Below are positions 1 through 5,778 of a DNA stretch of 16,038 bases, one piece after another (within the stretch, counting starts at the first letter, position 1; each line of letters begins with the position of its first letter). Origin of the DNA: Spirochaetes bacterium GWF1_49_6. Its GTDB lineage: Bacteria; Spirochaetota; Brevinematia; Brevinematales; GWF1-51-8. The stretch spans positions 5,969-22,006 of the forward strand of contig MIBD01000190.1 of NCBI GenBank assembly GCA_001829395.1. Reading direction: 5' to 3'. The notes below the pieces were generated by a model. The model was not told where the DNA came from and ran no database searches. It saw only the letters and a list, made by a program, of their open reading frames with translations. The position numbers and the translations under genes were made by a program.

Positions 1-155
1 ATGTTACGGCGGTCGTGATAGCGGAGGCGATCCTCGAACGTTACGGATGCGACAATATGGAAATGATCCTGCGGAATTTCGATAACGACCCTGATTTGAA
101 GCATTTTCGATGGAAAGGAGCGGACTGGATAAATGGAAGAACTGTTAAAGAATAA
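1..155 (+). CDS. 3' end of an unidentified protein (partial, 5' end outside window)
   Basis: An open frame enters from the left edge (codons begin at position 3) and ends at TAA 153-155, giving the last 50 residues of a protein. The tail contains the stretch AEAILERYGCDNMEMILRNF and ends in GRTVKE. Codon choice is like that of the surrounding genes, and the stop overlaps the start of the next gene by 23 nt, as in a tight operon. No domain could be recognised from this tail. The frame being open is seen directly; that it is a real gene is inferred from codon use and the overlap. Confidence 0.55.
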   Translation, partial: VTAVVIAEAILERYGCDNMEMILRNFDNDPDLKHFRWKGADWINGRTVKE

Positions 156-507
156 GATCGCATCTATCAACGACCAATACTTCGGGCTCGACGACCTCCC
201 CGCTATCGTATGGAGCAGGGGGCGCATCAAACGCCGTTACCGGAGACTCACGCTCGGCAGTTACCACTTTCATAAGAACGAAATCCGCATACACCCGTTA
301 TTCCGCGAGCGGGAAATCCCGGAATATGTGCTGGAGTATGTGATATTTCACGAGCTTCTGCATTTCGAGGACCGGAACGAGCTGAAGCGCCGCCGCAGGG
401 GAGACCGGATACACTCGGCGGAATTTCATACGCGCGAACGGGAGTACCCGCGTAAAAAGGAAGCGTCGCGGTATGTAAAGAACATAATGCTGAACGGATT
501 GCCGTAA
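133..507 (+). CDS. SprT-like / YgjP-like zinc metallopeptidase domain protein
   Basis: A 124-residue cytoplasmic protein with the zinc-protease signature HELLH at residues 73-77: two His ligands and the catalytic Glu74. His94 in the following HSAEF segment is the likely third ligand. The layout (a basic region, a beta segment with IRIHPLF, then a helix leading into HExxH, then a basic linker and HxxEF) matches the short SprT/YgjP-like putative metallopeptidases. No signal peptide or membrane segment is present, and it is only the metallopeptidase domain. The start ATG at 133 lies inside the end of the upstream gene; the nearest Shine-Dalgarno-like sequence, AAGGAG, ends at 120, a rather long 12 nt spacing, so translational coupling is likely. 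Substrate is unknown. Confidence 0.75.
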   Translation: MEELLKNKIASINDQYFGLDDLPAIVWSRGRIKRRYRRLTLGSYHFHKNEIRIHPLFREREIPEYVLEYVIFHELLHFEDRNELKRRRRGDRIHSAEFHTREREYPRKKEASRYVKNIMLNGLP

Positions 508-562
508 AACTTGATTTAATCCTGTTTATTCATCACAATATAAGGGCTGTAAAGGAGAAATT

Positions 563-775
563 ATGAAACGCAGATTAATGACAAAAACAAACTGGATTTT
601 AGTAATCGCTGGAATAGTCGTAACCTTTTTAGGTTTCGTAATGATACGCCCGATTTCCACGAATTATGACGGGCTATACGCGTTTATTTCCATACTGGTT
701 ACAATCGGGGGATTGGTTCTGGTTATTATCGGACTGAGCGCGGGATTTGAGCCTAAGGATACCGAAAAAGCGTAA
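563..775 (+). CDS. Small inner-membrane protein with two transmembrane helices
   Basis: A 70-residue protein with a basic N-terminus, a first hydrophobic helix at about residues 11-28, a short loop with RPISTNYDG, a second helix at about 38-59 and a charged C-terminal tail. A Shine-Dalgarno AAGGAGAAATT directly precedes the ATG, which supports translation from 563; Met6 at 578 is a less likely alternative start. The two-helix hairpin with a short polar loop recalls small DUF3098-like membrane proteins, but this is only a resemblance. It lies 55 nt after the metallopeptidase gene on the same strand. Function is unknown. Confidence 0.6.
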   Translation: MKRRLMTKTNWILVIAGIVVTFLGFVMIRPISTNYDGLYAFISILVTIGGLVLVIIGLSAGFEPKDTEKA

Positions 776-855
776 ATCTGCTCATCCCAGTCATAAGTAG
801 ACCAAACCAAGAACCGATACCCAACTCTATCTCTATGATTTCTGGGAGATGAACG

Positions 856-2109
856 ATGGCCGAAGAAAATGTTTTCATCGCAAGACAGCCGATTATGGAC
901 AGGAACGGTTCTATCTACGGATATGAACTGTTATTCCGGGAAAGCAGCCTTAAAAATTTCGCGGAAATAATCGACGATTTAGCCGCTACCTCTCAGGTCT
1001 TAATATCCACCCTCACCACCTTCGGCGCGCGAAAATTGCTCGGATCGTCCTACGGGTTTATCAATATCAATGAAGCGGTAGTGGAAAAAGGATTTCTCAA
1101 TTCCCTTAAGGGTGAAAAATTTATCTTCGAAATACTCGAAAGCACCCTCATCAGCCCCGAATTTATCAGTCAAATCTCTGAAATGAGGGATAAGGGTTTC
1201 TTGTTCGCGCTGGACGATTTTATTTTCAAGGATCAATTTATCGAGTATTTCCGGCCTCTTTTCGATTATATCAGTGTCGTGAAGGTCGATCTCCTGCAAA
1301 ACGACCCATTCATTATTAAAAAGAAAATGGATATTTTCGCGCCCTATAAAATCAAACTCCTCGCGGAAAAAGTCGAGGATATGGAGCAGTTCGATTACTG
1401 TAAACAGTTGGGATTCGAGTTGTTTCAGGGCTACTACTTCGCGAAACCGGTCATCCTCAGCGGTAAAAAAATCAGCCCCGACCAACTCGCAATAATCGAA
1501 CTCATCAAACTCCTGAAGAGCAACGCGGATATCCATATAGTCGAATCGGTATTCAAGAAATATCCCGAAATGACCATCAATCTCCTGAAATTCATCAATT
1601 CCGCCGCGTTCGGCACCCGTTCTAAAATCACGTCCGTCCGTCAGGCTATCGCCCTGCTCGGAATGAATAATCTCATGCACTGGCTGATACTGTTAAGCTA
1701 CGCGGGAAGCGGCGGCGACCGGAATAAGAACCCATTATTTAAGACCGCCGGACAGCGCGCGAAGGCGATGGAACTTTTCCTGAAGAATACGATGGGCGAG
1801 AAAAACCGTCAGATTCTCGACGAGGGATTCCTTGTCGGGCTGCTTTCGCTGATGGATGCGCTCTTCCAGACGTCGCTGAACGAAATAATTAAAGAACTCA
1901 ACCTGAATGAAGAAATTAATAACGCATTGATGAATCACGAGGGTACGTTAGGAAAACTCCTATCGTTGATAGAGGAAACCGAGAAGTATGAGGTGAATCT
2001 CAAGAAGGTTTCGGATATTCTCGAGAGTATGAACGCGACTATGCAGGACTGGACTAACAATTATTTCGAAAGCGTGGCATGGATCGAAGATATGCCTTTA
2101 TCGGATTAG
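856..2109 (+). CDS. EAL-HDOD signalling protein (YuxH/CdgJ-like)
   Basis: A 417-residue cytoplasmic protein with an N-terminal EAL domain (about 6-205) and a C-terminal HDOD domain (about 210-400), the architecture of YuxH/CdgJ proteins involved in c-di-GMP-linked motility control. Several EAL landmarks remain: Glu24 (ELL in place of EAL), Asn70/Asn72, Glu92, Asp120-Asp121, Lys143, Glu171 and QGYYFAKP at 191-198. The loop that in active phosphodiesterases reads DDFGxGYSS is here DDFIFKDQF, so the dimerisation/metal loop is lost, and a c-di-GMP-sensing or scaffold role is more likely than hydrolysis. The HDOD part lacks the HD metal-binding pair, as is normal for that family. GGGAG at 844-848 supports the ATG at 856. 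Its stop lies 1 nt from the convergent cheX-like stop, which places it in a signalling neighbourhood. Confidence 0.85.
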   Translation: MAEENVFIARQPIMDRNGSIYGYELLFRESSLKNFAEIIDDLAATSQVLISTLTTFGARKLLGSSYGFININEAVVEKGFLNSLKGEKFIFEILESTLISPEFISQISEMRDKGFLFALDDFIFKDQFIEYFRPLFDYISVVKVDLLQNDPFIIKKKMDIFAPYKIKLLAEKVEDMEQFDYCKQLGFELFQGYYFAKPVILSGKKISPDQLAIIELIKLLKSNADIHIVESVFKKYPEMTINLLKFINSAAFGTRSKITSVRQAIALLGMNNLMHWLILLSYAGSGGDRNKNPLFKTAGQRAKAMELFLKNTMGEKNRQILDEGFLVGLLSLMDALFQTSLNEIIKELNLNEEINNALMNHEGTLGKLLSLIEETEKYEVNLKKVSDILESMNATMQDWTNNYFESVAWIEDMPLSD

Positions 2110-2110
2110 T

Positions 2111-2740
2111 TTATTTCTCTTCGTAAGGTTTTAAAACCATGATACCCAGCGTAATCTTCGTATTATCGCTCTCCAGATTTTCAATAATCATCGGTGAATT
2201 CGGGCTTTTCAGCGTCAGACCGTCCGAGTAGACGGTAAACGGTATAGAAATATCGTGCGGGCCGTACGGTACGGAAAATCCCGGCAGCGACCGTCCGGTG
2301 GCGATATTCAGACTCTCCGCCATCCCGTCTCCGACACCGCCGTCCCCACCCTGAAGCTCTATCCCGCCCGTTAGATTCGTCATCCATGTACGCGCGGTAG
2401 TCTTATCCATGCTCTGGAATAGGAATATGGAGGGCTTTCCCTTCAGGTGAATGAACGCCGTAACGTCGCGTAACGGAACATCGTTCGCCTCGATGATGGG
2501 AGTACGTCCCATCTTCTCGATCTGCTCCGGGATGCAGAGGCTGAACAGATCGGTGACTCTATCCCGGTAGACCTTGAATAACTTTCTCGCAAGCTCGGTC
2601 GATTCGCCGTCGCCGCCCATCAGCACCGCGGAGGCGTGATTATACAACGCCTGTATCGACAACTTATCCAGCTCCGAATGAAAGAAATCCCATTCTATAG
2701 GATTATGCGAAATTTTTTGCAAATGGTATTTAAATTCCAA
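2111..2740 (-). CDS. cheX: CheX-like chemotaxis phosphatase
   Basis: A 209-residue cytoplasmic protein. Residues from about 60 onward resemble the CheX/CheC family of CheY-P phosphatases; the segment AESLNIATGR (141-150) carries the ExxN catalytic signature (Glu142, Asn145) followed by the expected small residues. In this family Glu and Asn orient the water that attacks the CheY acyl-phosphate. About 55 N-terminal residues are extra compared with a usual CheX of about 150 residues. The start is TTG at 2738-2740 (complement), supported by GGAG 7 nt upstream. It follows cheY by 19 nt in one operon, so the adjacent receiver is the obvious substrate. The assignment rests on the motif and context; overall sequence similarity to CheX is low. 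Confidence 0.72.
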   Translation of the reverse strand: MEFKYHLQKISHNPIEWDFFHSELDKLSIQALYNHASAVLMGGDGESTELARKLFKVYRDRVTDLFSLCIPEQIEKMGRTPIIEANDVPLRDVTAFIHLKGKPSIFLFQSMDKTTARTWMTNLTGGIELQGGDGGVGDGMAESLNIATGRSLPGFSVPYGPHDISIPFTVYSDGLTLKSPNSPMIIENLESDNTKITLGIMVLKPYEEK

Positions 2741-2759
2741 TTTTCACTCCCGGAGCGGG

Positions 2760-3119
2760 TTACTGCCCCACCCGTTTCATTGTCTCTAAAACCTTATCAT
2801 AGGTAACCGGCTTGAGAATATAGTACTTCGCGCCTAATTTGAGCGCTTCCATCACCGTCTCTTTATCCTCGACCGCGCTGATAACCACAAACTTTGCATC
2901 AGGGTTGGTTTTCATCACTTGCCTGAGCACATCAAGCCCGTTCATCTTCGGCATATTCAAATCGAGAGTCACGATATCGGGATGATGCTGTGCGAATAGC
3001 TTAACCGCCTCGTCCCCATCAGACGCCTCCGCGATCACGGTATACCCCGCCTGAGTCAGCATGGAATTGAGGCTTTTCCGCATTACCATTGAATCGTCAA
3101 CTATCAATACGCTGGGCAT
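2760..3119 (-). CDS. cheY: CheY-like single-domain response regulator
   Basis: A 119-residue stand-alone receiver domain. All key residues are visible: acidic pair Asp8-Asp9, phospho-acceptor Asp53 in the LDLNMP segment, Ser81 at the Thr/Ser switch position and Lys103 in LKP. There is no output domain, so it acts by protein interaction, as CheY does at the flagellar switch or in phosphorelay. The frame is open 66 nt further upstream, but ATG at 3117-3119 is chosen because a strong GGGGAGG Shine-Dalgarno precedes it, the receiver fold starts exactly there, and a promoter (3146-3174) lies between it and the longer start. It is the first gene of an operon with the CheX-like phosphatase, giving a receiver plus its likely phosphatase. 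Confidence 0.9.
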   Translation of the reverse strand: MPSVLIVDDSMVMRKSLNSMLTQAGYTVIAEASDGDEAVKLFAQHHPDIVTLDLNMPKMNGLDVLRQVMKTNPDAKFVVISAVEDKETVMEALKLGAKYYILKPVTYDKVLETMKRVGQ

Positions 3120-3145
3120 TTTTTCCTCCCCTTTAAAATCCAGTA

Positions 3146-3174
3146 AGAATACCATATTTTTAGCTTTTTGACAA
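3146..3174 (-). promoter_or_regulatory. Predicted sigma70-type promoter of cheY-cheX
   Basis: On the minus strand TTGTCA (3169-3174) and TATTCT (3146-3151) are separated by exactly 17 nt, 27 nt ahead of the cheY ATG. This would start transcription just upstream of the GGGGAGG ribosome site and excludes the longer reading of cheY. Confidence 0.5.
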
Positions 3175-3265
3175 TTTTTCATCATTTTAATTCACAGCAC
3201 GCCGGTTTCAGGCTTTCCTTTTTAACGAATTTTTGTTATATTAGTACTTATTTCGGAGGCGTAAT

Positions 3266-3538
3266 ATGGGACATTGTTCCGGCTGTGACGGAAACTGCTC
3301 GGGCGAGAGCTGCGACACGCATTCCCACGGGGACTGCGGCGGATGCGAGGATATCACCCTCACGATAAAGAATTTTTCACAGGAAGCAGGACGAGCCTCT
3401 CTGAAAATGCTGTCCCGTTTTACCGCGGTAAAAAAATCCCGGCTCTCGGGGAACAAGCTCCTATTCAAGCTGGCCTCCCCCTCGGAGATTACACGGATTA
3501 AATCGTTTTTAAAGGATAAGGGTATTCAGTTAGTATAA
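3266..3538 (+). CDS. Small Cys/His-rich putative metal-binding protein beside nifSU
   Basis: A 90-residue protein of unrecognised family. The first 29 residues hold six cysteines (4, 7, 11, 16, 24, 27) and three histidines (3, 19, 21), including CSGC and CGGC, which suggests binding of a metal or Fe-S cluster. Residues about 29-90 alternate as strand, helix, strand, strand, helix, strand (for example ITLTIKN, then a helix to MLSRF, then VKKSRL, KLLFKLA, a helix to KDKG, then IQLV), the order of a ferredoxin-like/HMA fold but without the usual metal-binding CxxC loop. GGAGG precedes the ATG with good spacing. It sits 97 nt upstream of nifS on the same strand, though nifS has its own promoter. 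A role in Fe-S or metal handling is inferred from composition and position only; the Cys-rich tail recalls N-terminal tails of some Mrp/NBP35 Fe-S carriers. Confidence 0.65.
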   Translation: MGHCSGCDGNCSGESCDTHSHGDCGGCEDITLTIKNFSQEAGRASLKMLSRFTAVKKSRLSGNKLLFKLASPSEITRIKSFLKDKGIQLV

Positions 3539-3546
3539 TTATATTC

Positions 3547-3564
3547 ATACTTATATTATAGTAT
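3547..3564. repeat. Short A+T-rich inverted repeat upstream of the nifS promoter
   Basis: ATACT (3547-3551) and AGTAT (3560-3564) form an inverted repeat around an 8-nt A+T-rich centre, 17 nt upstream of the nifS -35 hexamer. It could be an operator half-site pair or a weak end-of-transcript hairpin for the Cys-rich gene; no T-run follows it. In such A+T-rich sequence it may also be chance. Confidence 0.3.
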
Positions 3565-3580
3565 TATACCCCGGATTTAT

Positions 3581-3609
3581 TTGATTTTCAGAGTGAAATG
3601 CTCTATAAT
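3581..3609 (+). promoter_or_regulatory. Predicted sigma70-type promoter of nifS-nifU
   Basis: TTGATT (3581-3586) and a consensus TATAAT (3604-3609) are separated by exactly 17 nt. A transcript starting near 3616 would have a leader of about 20 nt before the nifS ATG at 3636, which carries AAGG at 3623-3626 as the ribosome site. This spacing argues against translation from the upstream TTG at 3627. Confidence 0.55.
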
Positions 3610-3635
3610 GAATACGATATTCAAGGTTGGAGATT

Positions 3636-4799
3636 ATGCAGAGAGTATATTTAGATAACAACGCTACGACAATCGTCGACCCGCTCGTGAAGGAAGCGAT
3701 GGATCCGTTTTTCACCCAGATTTATGGGAATCCCAATTCGCTTCACGATTTCGGCACCGAACCCCATCCGTATATGAGGCTCGCCTTAGACCGGATGTAC
3801 AAGGGGCTGAATGCTCCCGACGATGCGGATATCCTGATTACCGGATGCGCCACCGAGAGCAACAATACGGTGCTCAAGGGCGTGTACTACGATATCATGC
3901 ATCACGGGAAACGGAACCAGATTATTACCACGCCGGTGGAACACCCGTGTGTGGCGAACACCGCTAAATTCCTCGAATCCCTCGGCGCGGAACTGAAAAT
4001 CCTCCCGCTGAACGAGGACGGGATTGTCGATCAGGAGATACTCCGCAGGTTTATCAATCCCGATAAAACCGCGCTGGTATCCGTGATGTGGGCGAATAAC
4101 GAGACGGGGATGATATTCCCGGTGAAGGAACTCGCCGAGGCCGCGCACGAGAACGGCGCGCTGTTCCATACGGACGCGGTACAGGCGATCGGTAAAATCC
4201 CGGTCGACGTCCGCGACGCAAACGTGGATTTCCTGTCGTTTAGCGCGCATAAGTTCCACGGCCCCAAGGGCATCGGCGGCCTGTTTATCCGCCAGGGCCT
4301 CCGCCTCACTCCCCTCCTTCACGGGGGCGAGCAGATGGGCGGCAAGCGCGCCGGGACGGTGAATGTCCCCGAGATGATCGGGATGGGGCTCGCGATGGAG
4401 ATGGCGGCGCAGAACCTCGAGTACGAGCTTACCGAAGTCCGCAGACTCCGCGATAAGATGGAAGACGCGTTACTAAAGATAGACGATACGCTGGTGGTCG
4501 GACGGCGCGGCTTGCGTACCCCGAACACCATCCTTTGCAGTATAAAAGGCGTCGAGGGCGAGGCGATGCTCTGGGACCTGAATAAGAACGGGATAGCCGC
4601 GTCGACAGGAAGCGCATGCGCGTCCGAGTCCCTCGTACCGAACCCGACGTTTGTCGCGATAGGCATCAATAAAGACCTCGCGCATACGGGCATCCGTATC
4701 TCACTATCGCGCTTTACCACCGAACAGGAAATAGATTACGCGATTGACGTGTTCAGGAACTCGATCGAACGTCTCAGAAAGATATCGTCGAGCTATTAA
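3636..4799 (+). CDS. nifS: Cysteine desulfurase NifS
   Basis: A 387-residue class V aminotransferase-fold, PLP-dependent enzyme that takes sulfur from L-cysteine as an enzyme persulfide for Fe-S cluster assembly. Visible landmarks: N-terminal VYLDNNATT, His104 in VEHP stacking on PLP, Asp180 in HTDAVQ, the PLP lysine Lys206 in SAHKFHGPKG, and catalytic Cys328 in STGSACAS. The sequence, including the C-terminal ISSSY, closely resembles Helicobacter-type NifS rather than IscS or SufS. ATG at 3636 is preferred over TTG at 3627 because AAGG lies 9 nt upstream and the promoter leaves too little leader for the TTG. It ends 10 nt before nifU, which encodes its scaffold partner, so the two are co-transcribed. 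Confidence 0.95.
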   Translation: MQRVYLDNNATTIVDPLVKEAMDPFFTQIYGNPNSLHDFGTEPHPYMRLALDRMYKGLNAPDDADILITGCATESNNTVLKGVYYDIMHHGKRNQIITTPVEHPCVANTAKFLESLGAELKILPLNEDGIVDQEILRRFINPDKTALVSVMWANNETGMIFPVKELAEAAHENGALFHTDAVQAIGKIPVDVRDANVDFLSFSAHKFHGPKGIGGLFIRQGLRLTPLLHGGEQMGGKRAGTVNVPEMIGMGLAMEMAAQNLEYELTEVRRLRDKMEDALLKIDDTLVVGRRGLRTPNTILCSIKGVEGEAMLWDLNKNGIAASTGSACASESLVPNPTFVAIGINKDLAHTGIRISLSRFTTEQEIDYAIDVFRNSIERLRKISSSY

Positions 4800-4809
4800 G
4801 GGGAATGCA

Positions 4810-5775
4810 ATGGCAAAAAATGATTTGATAGGCGGCGCTTTATGGGAGCAGTACTCCGATAAGGTATCCTCCAGAATGGACGAGCCGAAGTTCCGCGGGG
4901 AAATCACCGAAGAACAGGCGAAGGCGCTGGGCGCGAAGCTGATTGTAGCGGACTGGGGCGCGGAGGCCTGTGGGGACGCGGTACGCCTGTTTTGGGCGGT
5001 CGACCCTAAAACCAACACAATTCTCGACGCGCGCTTTAAATCGTTCGGATGCGGCACCGCTATCGCATCGAGCGACATGATAGCCGAGATGTGCATCGGT
5101 AAAACGGTCGACGAGGCTATCGCTATCACGAATATCGACGTCGAGCACGCGTTACGCGACGACCCCAATTCCCCGGCGATACCCCCGCAGAAGATGCATT
5201 GCAGTGTCATGGCGTACGATGTTATAAAAAAAGCCGCCTCATTATATAAGGGCGTGGATATATCCACGTTGGAGGAGGAGGAAATCGTGTGCGAATGCGC
5301 GCGGGTCAGCCTCCGTACTATCCGGGACGTTATCCGTATCAACGACCTCAAGACGGTCGAGGAGATCACGAACTTTACCAAAGCGGGCGCGTTCTGTAAA
5401 TCATGCATCCGCCCCGGCGGCCACGAAAAACGAAAATACTACCTTGTGGATATTTTAAAGGATGTCCGAAAGGAAATGGAGAAGGAAAAAATGGCAGAAG
5501 TATCCGAAACCAAAGAGTTCAAGTCGATGACAATAGTTCAGAGACTGAAGAAGATCGAAACCGTGCTGGAAGCAGAAATCAAACCGATCCTCGCGCAGGA
5601 CGGCGGCAGTATGGAAGTGGTCGATATCAAAGAAGAAGAAGGCAACACCATCGTATATATCCACTACCTCGGCGCGTGTCAGGGATGCCCGGGCGCTACC
5701 GCAGGTACGTTGATGGCTATCCAGCAGTTCCTGAACGAGAAGGTGGACGCGAGCATCTTAGTCGAACCCGTCTAG
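4810..5775 (+). CDS. nifU: Full-length NifU Fe-S cluster scaffold protein
   Basis: A 321-residue modular scaffold that receives sulfur from NifS and builds Fe-S clusters. Three parts are visible: an IscU-like domain (about 1-140) with Cys54 in ACGD, Cys81 in GCGT and Cys131 in HCS; a central BFD-like [2Fe-2S] domain (about 155-215) with Cys161, Cys163, Cys196 and Cys199; and a C-terminal NifU (Nfu-like) domain (about 240-321) with Cys290 and Cys293 in GACQGC. All ligand cysteines are present. The frame extends upstream inside nifS, but the ATG at 4810 is right: AAGGGG sits 6 nt before it and the protein begins MAKNDLIGG as in Helicobacter-type NifU. No nitrogenase genes are nearby, so the pair probably serves general Fe-S assembly. 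Its stop is 3 nt from that of the convergent c-di-GMP gene. Confidence 0.95.
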   Translation: MAKNDLIGGALWEQYSDKVSSRMDEPKFRGEITEEQAKALGAKLIVADWGAEACGDAVRLFWAVDPKTNTILDARFKSFGCGTAIASSDMIAEMCIGKTVDEAIAITNIDVEHALRDDPNSPAIPPQKMHCSVMAYDVIKKAASLYKGVDISTLEEEEIVCECARVSLRTIRDVIRINDLKTVEEITNFTKAGAFCKSCIRPGGHEKRKYYLVDILKDVRKEMEKEKMAEVSETKEFKSMTIVQRLKKIETVLEAEIKPILAQDGGSMEVVDIKEEEGNTIVYIHYLGACQGCPGATAGTLMAIQQFLNEKVDASILVEPV

Positions 5776-5778
5776 AAG

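Noticed and set aside
3120..3185. A 22-residue N-terminal extension of CheY
   Set aside because: The upstream ATG lies beyond a well-formed promoter, while the ATG at 3119 has a strong Shine-Dalgarno and matches the receiver domain start.
4744..4809. NifU starting inside nifS
   Set aside because: The ATG at 4810 has AAGGGG in place and begins at the known NifU N-terminus; the extension is nifS sequence read in another frame.
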